From NCBI RefSeq assembly GCF_013839445.1, contig NZ_JACDIT010000005.1:248001-312000 (forward strand): a stretch of DNA of 64,000 nucleotides, written 5' to 3'. Positions within the stretch are counted from its first letter, which is position 1; each line of letters starts with the position of its first letter. Of this stretch, positions 25,162-33,845 are shown piece by piece. Under the pieces are notes generated by a model. It was not told where the DNA came from. It saw only the letters and a list, made by a program, of their open reading frames with translations, and searched no databases. Position numbers and translations under genes: made by a program. This DNA comes from Chthonobacter albigriseus. GTDB lineage: Bacteria > Pseudomonadota > Alphaproteobacteria > Rhizobiales > Pleomorphomonadaceae.

Positions 25162-25192
25162 CCGGGGCCGATCCGCAACGGATCAGCCCCGG
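25162..25192 (+). terminator. Terminator after the TetR gene
   Basis: CCGGGGC-c-GATCCG and CGGATC-a-GCCCCGG (25162-25192) form a 13-bp stem with one internal mismatch and a CAA loop. It lies 26 bases after the stop codon. The T run is weak, and termination is inferred from stem strength. Confidence 0.6.
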
Positions 25193-25477
25193 ACTCGATG
25201 GAGGTCATTCTTTGGAAAAAACGGCGCTTTCCTCGATGGGAAGGATCACGCCGGCTAATATCCGGCTCTGCAACACAAACAAACAAATCACCACGAAACG
25301 GTGTGGTTATCCGTCGTGCCGCAGCGGAATGCATCAACAATCTGAATGACCCGGTCGCTAACGCGGTGTTAACGCGCTCAATCCCCGCGCACCGTTGCGA
25401 CAATGCAACAGATCCCCCCTGCCGCGGCCCGCAGCCCGGTGTAAGGTCGCCGCCCCGACATCCTTCGAGGAGCGCCC
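25193..25477. other. AT-richer spacer before csaA
   Basis: No gene is seen here. The stretch 25240-25310 is notably AT-rich for this genome. A direct repeat TAACGCG occurs at about 25360 and 25370 (CTAACGCG, GTG, TTAACGCG). The region must hold the csaA promoter, but I cannot place -35/-10 boxes with confidence. Confidence 0.4.
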
Positions 25478-25834
25478 ATGAGCGAGACCGCCCAGCCTTC
25501 CACCATCACCTTCGACGACTTCCTGAAGGTCGATATCCGCGTCGGGCGGATCGTGGAGGCGGAGGTGTTCGAAAAGGCGCGCCGCCCCGCCTACAAGCTC
25601 AAGATCGACTTCGGCCCGGAGATCGGCATCCGGAAATCCTCCGCGCAGATCACCGTCCACTACGCGCCGGCTGACCTCGTCGGCCGACTGGTGATGGGCG
25701 TCGTCAATTTCCCGCCCCGCCAGATCGGGCCGTTCATGTCGGAGGTGCTGACGCTCGGCGTCCCCGACGGCGAGGGAAACGTCGTGCTGGTGACGCCGAG
25801 CATGGACGTCCCGATCGGCGGACGGCTCTACTGA
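25478..25834 (+). CDS. CsaA-type tRNA-binding domain protein
   Basis: A 118-residue OB-fold protein of the tRNA-binding (EMAP-II-like) family, close to CsaA, which has been described as an export-related chaperone. Landmarks are FDDFLKVDIRVGRIVEAEVFEKARRPAYKLKIDFG, SSAQITVHYAPADLVGRLVMGVVNFPPRQIG and VLTLGVPDGEGNVVLVTP. Length and order match CsaA fully. It is convergent with the LysR gene, with seven bases between stops. Confidence 0.92.
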   Translation: MSETAQPSTITFDDFLKVDIRVGRIVEAEVFEKARRPAYKLKIDFGPEIGIRKSSAQITVHYAPADLVGRLVMGVVNFPPRQIGPFMSEVLTLGVPDGEGNVVLVTPSMDVPIGGRLY

Positions 25835-25841
25835 GCAAGGC

Positions 25842-26789
25842 TCAGGCCGGTACAGCCGCCGGAATAGCCTTTACGCCCGTCGGCAGGGTGGCCATCGCGG
25901 CCCCGGCTTCAGCCATCAGCCATTCCACAAACCGGTCGATGTCCTGGCGCGGCCGATCCCGGTCGCGGCGGACGAGGTAGAGGTCGTCAGGCCCTGTGGA
26001 CGTGAAAGGCACCAGGGGAACCAGTCGTCCAAGTTCCAGGTCGTCCGCGATCATGGCCACATCGGCGATCGCGATGCCGCGCCCGCTTTCGGCGGCTCGA
26101 AGCGCCATGTCCATGGTGTCGAAGACCTCGCCGCGGCTGCAGTCCAGGTGTCCACGATTCCATTGCGTCGACCACCAAACCCAGTCCTTGGAGCCGGAGC
26201 AATGAAGGAGCAGGCCACGGGCCAGATCGGCGGCGCTTTCTACAGGTCCAAATTGATCCCGAAACGCCGGCGAGCACACCGGCATCAATCGCTCCGCCAT
26301 CAAAGGGATCAAGTCGTCCTCCGGCCAATGGCGGCGGGAAAAGACGATGGCCACGTCGTGGTCGGCGTGGACCGGCAGGGTGCAGGCCCAGAGTACGCTG
26401 ACTCGCACCGTGATGTCGGTGTTTGCAGCCTCGAAGCGGTGCAGGCGCGGCAGCAGCCATCGCGTGCCGAAGGTCGGCGGCGTGCGAAAGCGGATCTCAC
26501 CTACGGGACCGCGAGCCTCGTCGACGCCCCGGCGGATCAGTTCGAAGGCGCTGGAGAGCGTGGCGGACAGCGACTGGCCTTCCCGTGACAGCCGGACGCC
26601 GCGGTGGATGCGTTCGAACAGGACGATTCCGAGGTCGTCTTCCAGCGAGCGGATCTGCCTGCTGACGGCGCTCTCCGTCACGCAGAGTTCGTCAGCTGCA
26701 CGGGCGATGCCGCCGAGGCGCGCGGCCGACTCGAAAGCCTTCAGCGCGTTCAGCGACGGGACCCGGTTGGTCGCCTGAGGAACCTTCAC
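25842..26789 (-). CDS. LysR-family regulator (GcvA-like)
   Basis: A LysR regulator with HTH segment RVPSLNALKAFESAARLGGIARAADELCVTESAVSRQIRSLEDDLG, a layout typical of the GcvA-like branch, followed by the effector domain (RFRTPPTFGTRWLLPRLHRFEAANTDI). I prefer GTG 26789, giving 315 residues beginning just before the HTH, behind GGAAAA; the ATG at 26918 would add 43 residues that overlap the neighbour promoter and lack family sequence. It is divergent from the DUF1127 gene, which may be its target. Confidence 0.88.
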   Translation of the reverse strand: MKVPQATNRVPSLNALKAFESAARLGGIARAADELCVTESAVSRQIRSLEDDLGIVLFERIHRGVRLSREGQSLSATLSSAFELIRRGVDEARGPVGEIRFRTPPTFGTRWLLPRLHRFEAANTDITVRVSVLWACTLPVHADHDVAIVFSRRHWPEDDLIPLMAERLMPVCSPAFRDQFGPVESAADLARGLLLHCSGSKDWVWWSTQWNRGHLDCSRGEVFDTMDMALRAAESGRGIAIADVAMIADDLELGRLVPLVPFTSTGPDDLYLVRRDRDRPRQDIDRFVEWLMAEAGAAMATLPTGVKAIPAAVPA

Positions 26790-26884
26790 TTGAGTTTTCC
26801 GTAGGCTTGAGCGGCGGAAATCCCGTTTGAACGGGTCTGTACGGTGCACAATAAAGAAGGCCCAGCAACCTGCAAGGTGCCGTG

Positions 26885-27181
26885 ATGACCCATCGGCCAG
26901 CATCCCTCCTCTATTCATTCCTGCTCAACCCGGCAGCGGTGATTGCCGCCGTCCGGGAGCGAGTGGCGTTCCGCCGGGCGCTCCGCCGGTTGCACGCGGA
27001 GGATCCCCGGCTGCTGTCGGACGTCGGTTTGGAGGTCGAGGCCGCGATGGAGGAAGCCGCGCTGCCGTTCTGGGCGGACGCGCGCCTCCGTCAGATCTTC
27101 CCGGCGGAACCCGCCCCGGTCCGGCATCGACGGCGTTCGCTGCGGCGAAGCGTCATCCGGGAATGCGAACCGCGGCCCTGA
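26885..27181 (+). CDS. DUF1127-like small protein
   Basis: A 98-residue basic protein with the DUF1127 pattern in its middle: VRERVAFRRALRRLHAEDPRLLSDVGLEVEAAMEEA (family form: R-rich helix, L-x-x-L-D-D-R-x-L-x-D-I-G-L). A short hydrophobic N-terminus and an Arg-rich tail surround it. DUF1127 proteins in alphaproteobacteria are small and often linked to stress, phosphate or carbon control; the exact role here is unknown. It is divergent from the LysR gene. Its last 29 bases overlap the 3' end of the sensor kinase on the other strand. Confidence 0.65.
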   Translation: MTHRPASLLYSFLLNPAAVIAAVRERVAFRRALRRLHAEDPRLLSDVGLEVEAAMEEAALPFWADARLRQIFPAEPAPVRHRRRSLRRSVIRECEPRP

Positions 27182-28613
27182 GGCCGCCGAGGGGGCTCTT
27201 GTCGAGGCGGATGTCGCCGCCGTGGCTGCGGGCGATGTCGCGGGCGATGGCAAGGCCCAGGCCGGTGCCGGCGGTGTCCTGGTTGCGCGCCTCGTCCAGC
27301 CGGTAGAAGGGGCGGAAGACCGCCTCGCGCTCCTCCTCCGGCACGCCGGGGCCGTCGTCGTCCACCGTCACCGTGAGCCAGCCGCCGTGGTGCTCGGCGG
27401 TGAGATTCACGGTCGTGCCGTGGCGGACGGCGTTGCCGAGGAGATTGCCGATCAGCCGGCGGAAAGCGCCGGGCCGCACCTCCACCCTCGGGTCGCCGAC
27501 GAACTTCAGCGCGACGGGCCGGTTGCGGGCGCGGCCGGCAACGTCGGCGAGAAGCTCCTGGAGGTCGACGGTCTGGCTCGCCTCATCCGGGTCGCCCTTG
27601 GCGAAGGCGAGGTAGGCCTCCAGCATGGCCTCCATCTCGTCCACGTCGCGCCGCATGGCGTCGGTGTCCTCGCTTTCCGGCATCAGCGCGAGCTCCAGGC
27701 GGAAGCGGGTCAGGACCGTCCGCAGGTCGTGGCTGACGCCGGCGAGCATGGTGGTGCGCTGCTCGATCTGGCGCTCGATGCGGCGGCGCATCTCGATGAA
27801 GGCAAGCGCCGCGCGGCGCACCTCGCGGGCGCCCTGGGGCGCGAAGTCGCCGACCGGGCGGCCCTTTCCGAAGGATTCGGCGGCGTTGGCGAGGCGCTGG
27901 ATCGGGCGGATCTGGTTGCGGATGAAGATCAGCGACAGCAGGATCAGCACGATGGCGGTCGACACCATCCAGACCAGGAAGATGTGTGAGTTGGAGGCGT
28001 AGGCCTCGCTTCGGTCGACCAACACCCGCAGGATTCCGAAGCGGCTCTCGATGCGGATCTCCACAAAATCGGACTGGCCGACCGTGTCCACCCAGAAGGG
28101 ACGATCGATCTGCCGGCGGATCTCGTCGCGCAGGGTCCGGTCCAGGATGTTGAAGACCGACCGGCGCTTCAGACCGGGCAACTCGCCGTCGCCGAGGAGT
28201 TCGAAGCGGTAGTCGAAGCGCTCTTCCGCCGCGGCGATCACCGGCGCGGCTTCGGCGGCCGACGGCTCGGCCTCGACGAGGTCGAGGACGAAACCGATGT
28301 CGCGGACCACCGAGGCGGAAAGGCGGCCGGTAACCAGCTGCCAGTGGCGGTCGAGGAAGACGTAGCCGACCACCGATTGGAGGATCACCATCGGCACCAT
28401 GATGATCAGCATGGACCGGCCGAGCAGGCCTTTCGGCAGCATGCGGTTGATCAACCGGCCGGCAGCGGTCCAGGCGCGCACCACGAAGCCGGGCGTGACG
28501 CGGGACAGCGAGCGGCGAACCTTTCGGACGCCGTCGTCGCCGGCTTCCAGGACGCGTTCGACGACGCCCTCGTCCGGGTCCGGGCCGTCGCCGGGGCGCT
28601 CCTCGATCGTCAT
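27153..28613 (-). CDS. EnvZ-like sensor histidine kinase
   Basis: A 486-residue membrane kinase: cytoplasmic N-terminus of about 60 residues, TM1 at about 66-87, a periplasmic domain to about 208, TM2 at about 210-232, HAMP to about 285, then dimerisation segment with His295 in MLAGVSHDLRTVLTRFRLEL, and an ATPase domain with N box (LLGNAVRHG), DDDGPGVPEEE and TAGTGLGLAIARDI. The usual Pro after HDLRT is Val, as in homologues of this order. It lies 15 bases after petR and completes a three-gene operon. Confidence 0.92.
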   Translation of the reverse strand: MTIEERPGDGPDPDEGVVERVLEAGDDGVRKVRRSLSRVTPGFVVRAWTAAGRLINRMLPKGLLGRSMLIIMVPMVILQSVVGYVFLDRHWQLVTGRLSASVVRDIGFVLDLVEAEPSAAEAAPVIAAAEERFDYRFELLGDGELPGLKRRSVFNILDRTLRDEIRRQIDRPFWVDTVGQSDFVEIRIESRFGILRVLVDRSEAYASNSHIFLVWMVSTAIVLILLSLIFIRNQIRPIQRLANAAESFGKGRPVGDFAPQGAREVRRAALAFIEMRRRIERQIEQRTTMLAGVSHDLRTVLTRFRLELALMPESEDTDAMRRDVDEMEAMLEAYLAFAKGDPDEASQTVDLQELLADVAGRARNRPVALKFVGDPRVEVRPGAFRRLIGNLLGNAVRHGTTVNLTAEHHGGWLTVTVDDDGPGVPEEEREAVFRPFYRLDEARNQDTAGTGLGLAIARDIARSHGGDIRLDKSPLGGLRAAVRIPG

Positions 28614-28628
28614 CCGCGTGCTCCGCCC

Positions 28629-29345
28629 TCAGTCGAAACGCAGGCGGTAGCCGATGCCGCGCACGGTCTGGAGGTGCAGGGGGTTGGCCGGGTCATCCTC
28701 GATCTTGCGGCGGAGCCTGTTGATCTGGACGTCCACCGTGCGTTCGCCGACGGCGGCGTCCGGGCCGGCCAACGCCTCGCGCGAGACGGTGCCCTCCGGC
28801 GAGGTGGCGAACAGCGTGAGCAGCTGGCGCTCGCGGTCGGTGAGACGAATCACGTCCTCGCCGTCGCGCAGCTCCTCGCGCTTGAGGTCGAAGACAAAGC
28901 GGCCGAAGGCGATGGTGTCGGCAATGGCCGGCTTGGCCCCGCCCGCGTTGCGACGGCGCAGCAGGTTGTTGATCCGCAGGAGAAGCTCGCGCGGCTCGAA
29001 GGGTTTGGTGAGGTAGTCGTCGGCGCCGGCCTCCAGGCCGCGCACCCTGTCCTCGCCGTCGGCGCGCGCGGTCAAGAGCAGGATCGGCACGTCGCTGCGG
29101 CCGCGCAGCGCGCCGGTCAGGCCGAAGCCGTCCTCGCCGGGCATCATCACGTCGAGCACCAGGAGGTCGAAGTCGATCGAGGCCAGCTTGTGCCGGGCAT
29201 CGGCTGCGTCCGCCGCGCCGGTGACGCGGAAGCCGTTGGCGCCGAGGAACTTGGCGAGCAATTGTCGGATCCGGCTGTCGTCGTCCACCACCAGCACGTG
29301 AGCGGCATCGTCGGTCACGGCCGCCTTGGCGCGCAGGGTGGACAT
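28629..29345 (-). CDS. petR: PetR-type OmpR response regulator
   Basis: A 238-residue OmpR regulator: acidic cluster DDD, phospho-acceptor Asp65 in LLVLDVMMPGEDGFGL, Lys in LTKPFEPRELLLRI, and winged helix with LTDRERQLLTLFA, RTVDVQINRLRRKIEDDP and TVRGIGYRLRFD. The MarR-OmpR pair in this order is known from Rhodobacter as PetP-PetR, implicated in expression of the cytochrome bc1 operon; the kinase downstream is the likely partner. ATG 29345 is four bases after the petP stop. Confidence 0.88.
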   Translation of the reverse strand: MSTLRAKAAVTDDAAHVLVVDDDSRIRQLLAKFLGANGFRVTGAADAADARHKLASIDFDLLVLDVMMPGEDGFGLTGALRGRSDVPILLLTARADGEDRVRGLEAGADDYLTKPFEPRELLLRINNLLRRRNAGGAKPAIADTIAFGRFVFDLKREELRDGEDVIRLTDRERQLLTLFATSPEGTVSREALAGPDAAVGERTVDVQINRLRRKIEDDPANPLHLQTVRGIGYRLRFD

Positions 29346-29349
29346 CGCG

Positions 29350-29853
29350 TCAGCTCTCCTCGTCGTCGGCCACCACATAGGGAGTCCGGTCGATCATGCG
29401 GTCCAGGAAGCCGCGGACCGCCTCGCGGGTCTCCGGGGGCGTGCCATCCAGCGCCGCCTGGATCCGGGCGGACTGGCGGGCAGCCAGGTCCACGGCGAGC
29501 CGCTTGCCCTTGTCGGTCGCGTAGAGCAGGCGCTGCCGCCGGTCGACGGGGCCGGGCGTCTGGTCGATGTAACCCTCGTCGACGAGTTGCTTCAAGACGC
29601 GACCGAGAGACTGCTTGGTGATGCGTAGCGTTTCAAGGAGATCGGTCACCCGCAGGCCCGGATTCCGGTTGACGAAGTGCAGCACCCGGTGGTGGGCGCG
29701 GCCGAAGCCGAGCGCGGCAAGCGCCTGGTCCGGCTCGGCCACGAAGTCGCGGTAGGCGAAGAAGAGCAGCTCGATCAGTTCATAGTCGATCACCGCCGGC
29801 CCGGCGCGGCGGTCCGTCACATCAGGTCGATCGAGCCAATTTACGTCAGCCAT
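29350..29853 (-). CDS. petP: PetP-type MarR regulator
   Basis: A 167-residue MarR protein with the winged helix VTDLLETLRITKQSLGRVLKQLVDEGYIDQTPGPVDRRQRLLYATDKGK, matching PetP. It is first in the operon petP-petR-kinase and divergent from ilvE across about 220 bases. Near its start the minus strand has an AT-rich TTGACTTATC/GAGTTCGA imperfect dyad (about 29855-29875) that could be its own operator. In Rhodobacter petP and petR act together on respiratory genes; that role here is inferred by homology. Confidence 0.85.
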   Translation of the reverse strand: MADVNWLDRPDVTDRRAGPAVIDYELIELLFFAYRDFVAEPDQALAALGFGRAHHRVLHFVNRNPGLRVTDLLETLRITKQSLGRVLKQLVDEGYIDQTPGPVDRRQRLLYATDKGKRLAVDLAARQSARIQAALDGTPPETREAVRGFLDRMIDRTPYVVADDEES

Positions 29854-30074
29854 ATTGACTTATCTGAGTTCGATTGTTACTGGTCGGGCCATTCGGACGA
29901 CAGGATCGGTCGCAAAACGGCCCGGATCGGGTTGTTCCGTAAACCATACAGGCTCATTCGCTGCGACGCAAAAGGTAGGTCACCGTGACTGTCCTTCCAG
30001 GGCGGAGCGGTCCATAATCGCCGCCGACAACGCAGGCCCTTGCCGGCGACACGACACATCCGGGAGAAAAGGAC

Positions 30075-30971
30075 ATGGCTTCGGTTCCCTTCGACGATCG
30101 CGACGGCGTCATCTGGTTCGACGGAAAGTTCGTCGACTGGCGGGATGCCAAAGTGCACGTGCTCACCCACGGCCTGCACTACGCGAGCGCCGTGTTCGAG
30201 GGCGAGCGCGCCTACGGCGGCGAGATCTTCAAGCTCAAGGAGCACACCGACCGGCTGATCGAATCGGGCCGGATCCTCGGTTTCGAGATCCCCTACAGCG
30301 CCGAGGTGATCAACGAGGCCAGCCGCGAGACCCTGAAGCGGATGAACCTCGTCGACGGCTACATCCGTCCGATCGCCTGGCGCGGGTCGGAGATGATGGG
30401 CGTGTCGGCCCAGAACAACACCATTCATCTCGCCATCGCCGCGTGGGCCTGGCCGAGCTACTTCAACCCGGAAGAGCGGCTGAAGGGCATCCGTCTCGAC
30501 ATCGCGGAATACCGCCGCCCGGACCCGAAGACCGCGCCGTCGCGGTCCAAGGCGGCCGGCCTGTATATGATCTGCACGATCTCCAAGCATGCGGCGGAAG
30601 CCAAGGGCTACGCCGACGCGCTGATGTACGACTACCGCGGCTACGTCGCGGAGGCGACCGGCGCCAACGTCTTCTTCGTCAAGGACGGCGAGCTGCACAC
30701 GCCGACGCCGGACTGCTTCCTGAACGGCATCACCCGTCAGACCGTCGTGGACCTCGCCCGGCGCGCCGGCATCAAGGTCGTCGAGCGGCACATCATGCCG
30801 GAGGAGCTCTCCACGTTCACCGAGTGCTTCATCTGCGGCACGGCGGCGGAGGTGACCCCGGTCGCCGAGATCGGCCCGCACAGCTACAAGCCGGCGGCGA
30901 TCACCAAGACGCTGCTCGACGCCTACATGGCCGAGGTCCAGCCGAAGGCGAGCGCGCAGGCGGCCGAGTGA
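30075..30971 (+). CDS. ilvE: Branched-chain amino acid aminotransferase
   Basis: IlvE transfers the amino group to branched-chain keto acids with PLP. The 298-residue fold-type IV protein has VHVLTHGLHYASAVFEGERAYGGEIFKLKEHTDRL, the PLP Lys159 in RSKAAGLYMICTISKHAAEAKGYADALMYD, VAEATGANVFFVKDG, and ITRQTVVDLARRAGIKVVERHI with FICGTAAEVTPV. The ribosome site GGAGAAAAGG precedes ATG 30075. It is divergent from petP and followed by a cupin gene. Confidence 0.96.
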   Translation: MASVPFDDRDGVIWFDGKFVDWRDAKVHVLTHGLHYASAVFEGERAYGGEIFKLKEHTDRLIESGRILGFEIPYSAEVINEASRETLKRMNLVDGYIRPIAWRGSEMMGVSAQNNTIHLAIAAWAWPSYFNPEERLKGIRLDIAEYRRPDPKTAPSRSKAAGLYMICTISKHAAEAKGYADALMYDYRGYVAEATGANVFFVKDGELHTPTPDCFLNGITRQTVVDLARRAGIKVVERHIMPEELSTFTECFICGTAAEVTPVAEIGPHSYKPAAITKTLLDAYMAEVQPKASAQAAE

Positions 30972-31048
30972 GATCGGTGGCGGGCCGGGCCCAGCGTCCG
31001 GTCCGCCCATTCCCGAGCGCCCGCGCGCCAAACGTTTCCGGAGCCGAC

Positions 31049-31372
31049 ATGGCCGACTGGCTGATTCCCCTCGCCGATGCCCGCGAATCGCTGTTCGAGG
31101 CCGACCATCCCTTTGCGGTGCTGCTGAAGCACGGCACCATGTCGGTGGAACTCTATGCGCCGGTGGGCGAGGACACGCAGACGCCGCACAGCCAGGACGA
31201 GCTCTACGTCGTGGTCGCCGGCAGCGGCATGTTCAACAAGGCGGGCGAGCGGAAACCCTTCGGGCCCGGCGACGTGATCTTCGTGGAAGCCGGCGTGGAG
31301 CATCGCTTCGAGGGTTTCACCGACGATTTCCAGACCTGGGTGATCTTCTGGGGTCCCAAGGGTGGGGAATGA
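31049..31372 (+). CDS. Small cupin protein
   Basis: A 107-residue single-domain cupin: HSQDELYVVVAGSGMFNKAGER, FGPGDVIFVEAGVEHRFEGFTDDF. The first cupin motif normally has two His and a Glu: here it reads PHSQDELY, with one His and the Glu, and the second motif has the His in GVEHRF, so a metal site is possible. Its function is not known. ATG 31049 follows GGAG, 77 bases after ilvE. Confidence 0.82.
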   Translation: MADWLIPLADARESLFEADHPFAVLLKHGTMSVELYAPVGEDTQTPHSQDELYVVVAGSGMFNKAGERKPFGPGDVIFVEAGVEHRFEGFTDDFQTWVIFWGPKGGE

Positions 31373-31570
31373 TAGGGCAAAGACTTGCGGTAAAAACGGT
31401 GCGGATCTTCTGACAAACCGCGCACTGTCTCGTTTTGGTGTTGCGGAATCAGAAGTATTTACAGATCTTCCGAGGCGTTAGTGCGGCCGGACAGGCATTC
31501 CTGTCGCAGGCACGCGGATCAGGGGTAACGGCCTTTCACCGGCTGTGTCCGCTGCAGCTCCGGGGATCCC

Positions 31571-32347
31571 ATGGCCAGTTCGCCTACCGCCATCGCGTCG
31601 CATCGGATCACCAACGCCCGCATTCACGACATGCTCGAGCCGTTGATGTCGGCGCCGCCGAAGATCCTGGATCTCGGCTGCGGCAGAGGGTCCTTCCTGC
31701 AGACGGTCGCAAAGCGCTTCGCCGAAAAGAACTGGCCGGTCGCCGGCAACCTGATGGCCGTGGATATCGACCTCGACGCCTATGCCGCGCCCGAGGTTCC
31801 GAGCCAGGTGGTGGATCTCAACGCCGGGCTGCCGTTCGCCGACAACAGCTTCGACGTGGTCACCGCGATCGAGGTGTTAGAGCACACCCGCGCGCCCTAC
31901 CTTCTGATCGAGGAGGTCTTCCGGGTGCTGAAGCCGGGCGGCAGGATCATCTTCTCCGTGCCCAACGTCATGCACATGACCAGCCGCTTCAGCTTCCTCC
32001 TGACCGGCCACTACTACATGTACCCGACCCCGAGCGCGAAGCTGAGCAACGCTGGGCGGCTCTGCGGCCATATCTCGCCGCTGCCGGTGCAGTATTGGCA
32101 CTATGGCCTGCGGTTCGCGGGTTTCGAGGCGATCACCACCACCACCGACCGCATCAAGAAGAGCGCGCGGATCCTCTACGGCCTGCTGTGGCCGGTCCTG
32201 AAACTGGCGGCGGTCCGCTACAAGGCGAAGATCAGACGGTACGATGCCGATCTTCGCACGGAAGTCGAGGCGGTGTTGCCGCAAGCCAACGCGTTCGGCA
32301 GCGCCGCCGGGCGCAGCCTGGTTTTCTCGGCTGTGAAACCCGGCTGA
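31571..32347 (+). CDS. Class I SAM-dependent methyltransferase
   Basis: A 258-residue methyltransferase of the type 11 group. The SAM-binding loop is ILDLGCGRGSFLQTVAKRF, motif II MAVDIDLDAY, then LNAGLPFADNSFDVVTAIEVLEHTRAPYLLIEEVFRVLKPGGRIIFSVPN. The C-terminal part is helical and basic (RIKKSARILYGLLWPVLKLAAVRYKAKI), suggesting a lipid- or glycan-linked substrate near the membrane, but this is only a guess. It stands alone, with a long AT-richer spacer before it. Confidence 0.87.
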   Translation: MASSPTAIASHRITNARIHDMLEPLMSAPPKILDLGCGRGSFLQTVAKRFAEKNWPVAGNLMAVDIDLDAYAAPEVPSQVVDLNAGLPFADNSFDVVTAIEVLEHTRAPYLLIEEVFRVLKPGGRIIFSVPNVMHMTSRFSFLLTGHYYMYPTPSAKLSNAGRLCGHISPLPVQYWHYGLRFAGFEAITTTTDRIKKSARILYGLLWPVLKLAAVRYKAKIRRYDADLRTEVEAVLPQANAFGSAAGRSLVFSAVKPG

Positions 32348-32374
32348 CGACGCTCGCCGATCACCGCGTCGCCC

Positions 32375-32836
32375 TCACCACCGTCCCGCCTTCTCGTCGT
32401 CGGCGCCCTTGGCGGCCACCCAGTCGCCGCTCGTGCCGTCGGTGCGGTGTTCCTTCTTCCAGAAGGGGGCCCGGGTCTTCAGGAAGTCCATCAGGAACTC
32501 GGCGGCCTGGAAGGCCGCGGTCCGGTGCGGCGAGGCGGTGACGACGAGAACGATGCGGCCGCCGGGCGCAATGCGTCCGTGGCGGTGGATGGCCGTGATG
32601 GCGGTAACGTCAGGCCACCGTGCGGCGGCCTCGGCCGCGACGCGCCCGATCTCCGCCTCGGCCATGCCCGGGTAGTGCTCCAGCTCGAGGGCCGCCAGCG
32701 CGCCGCCCTCGTCGCGGCAGAGGCCGACAAAGCTGACCACCGCACCGACGTCTGATCGGCCGCGATGCAGCGCCTCGATCTCGGCGCCGACGTCGAAGTC
32801 CTCCGCCTGCACGCGGACGGCGATCGACGCGGGCAT
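32375..32836 (-). CDS. moaE: MoaE, molybdopterin synthase large subunit
   Basis: MoaE with MoaD converts precursor Z (cPMP) to molybdopterin. The 153-residue protein has VGAVVSFVGLCRDEGGALAALELEHYPGMAEAEI, then HRHGRIAPGGRIVLVVTASPHR, and the catalytic block KTRAPFWKKE with two essential Lys. It lies four bases after moaD. The tail GDWVAAKGADDEKAG is usual. Confidence 0.95.
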   Translation of the reverse strand: MPASIAVRVQAEDFDVGAEIEALHRGRSDVGAVVSFVGLCRDEGGALAALELEHYPGMAEAEIGRVAAEAAARWPDVTAITAIHRHGRIAPGGRIVLVVTASPHRTAAFQAAEFLMDFLKTRAPFWKKEHRTDGTSGDWVAAKGADDEKAGRW

Positions 32837-32840
32837 GGCC

Positions 32841-33092
32841 TCAGCCTCCGGTCATCGGCGGGAAGAGGGCGACCTCGCGGGCGTCCCGCACCGGGCTCTC
32901 CTGGTCCACGTGTTCATGGTCGACGGCGACGCGGATCGCGTCCGGGGCCTCGAAGGCGTGGGCGTAGTTGTCGCCGCGGCCGGCCAGCCAACGCACGAGG
33001 TCGCCCGCCGTCGTCACTGTCGCGGGGAGGTCCACCGTTTCCTCGGTGAGGCCGATGCGCTCGCGGACCCAGGCGAAATAGACGAGCTTCAC
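32841..33092 (-). CDS. moaD: MoaD, sulphur carrier of molybdopterin synthase
   Basis: An 83-residue beta-grasp protein that ends in the required Gly-Gly (FPPMTGG), whose C-terminal thiocarboxylate supplies sulphur to MoaE. VKLVYFAWVRERIGLTEETVDLP and DAIRVAVDHEHVDQESPVRDAREVALFPPMTGG match MoaD. The start is GTG 33092, overlapping the pgsA stop by four bases (GTGA). It is thus coupled to pgsA and followed by moaE. Confidence 0.95.
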   Translation of the reverse strand: MKLVYFAWVRERIGLTEETVDLPATVTTAGDLVRWLAGRGDNYAHAFEAPDAIRVAVDHEHVDQESPVRDAREVALFPPMTGG

Positions 33093-33685
33093 GGCTCGAC
33101 CTCCATCAGGTAGCCGACGCCGGCGCGGAAATAGTCGTAGCCGGTGTAGAGCGTCACGATCGCCGCGGTCCACAGCATCACCAGGCCCAGTTCGGAGATG
33201 CCGGTGATCAGCTTGTCGGCGGCGGGGCCGGCGAGGAGGATGCCGATCGCCAGGAGCTGGATCGTGGTCTTCCACTTGGCGAGGCGGGTGACGGGAACGC
33301 TGACCTTCAGCTCGGCGAGGAACTCGCGCAAGCCGGAGACGAAGATCTCGCGCATCAGGATGATCACCGCCGCCCAGAGCGACCAACCGCCGATCGTGCC
33401 GGCGCCGGTCAGCACCAGCAGGCTGACGGCGACGAGCAGCTTGTCGGCGATCGGGTCGAGCATGCGGCCGAGCGAGGACTGCTGCTTCCAGGCACGAGCG
33501 AGGTAGCCATCGAAATAGTCGGTGATCGACGCCGCGGCGAACAGGGCGAAAGCCAACCAGCGGCCGAGGTCGCCCTCGACGTAGAAGCAGGCGGCGACCA
33601 GCGGCACCGCGACGATCCGCAGGTAGGTCAGGATGTTCGGGAGCGACAGGGCCGTTTGCATCAGCCGGTTATCGAGCGCGGTCAT
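33089..33685 (-). CDS. pgsA: Phosphatidylglycerophosphate synthase
   Basis: PgsA makes phosphatidylglycerophosphate from CDP-diacylglycerol and glycerol 3-phosphate in the inner membrane. The 198-residue multi-pass protein shows SLPNILTYLRIVAVPLVAACFY and the CDP-alcohol phosphotransferase motif in ASITDYFDGYLARAWKQQSSLGRMLDPIADKLLVA (DG-x2-AR-x8-G-x3-D-x3-D). A fourth TM and LREFLAELKVSVPVTRLAKWKTT follow. ATG 33685 is preferred. It leads the pgsA-moaD-moaE operon. Confidence 0.96.
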   Translation of the reverse strand: MTALDNRLMQTALSLPNILTYLRIVAVPLVAACFYVEGDLGRWLAFALFAAASITDYFDGYLARAWKQQSSLGRMLDPIADKLLVAVSLLVLTGAGTIGGWSLWAAVIILMREIFVSGLREFLAELKVSVPVTRLAKWKTTIQLLAIGILLAGPAADKLITGISELGLVMLWTAAIVTLYTGYDYFRAGVGYLMEVEP

Positions 33686-33845
33686 GTCCGTTCCATGGCA
33701 TGGCGGAGGCTCCGAGAGCAAGGCTGCCGACAGCTGGTGCCGAGAGCCGGCACGGCCGGTTTAGAAAGCGTTCACGACGTCGGTTTACCATGCATGCCAT
33801 CACGCGTTCATGAATGAAGCTTGGTTCTAGTGCCGGTGTCCTGTC

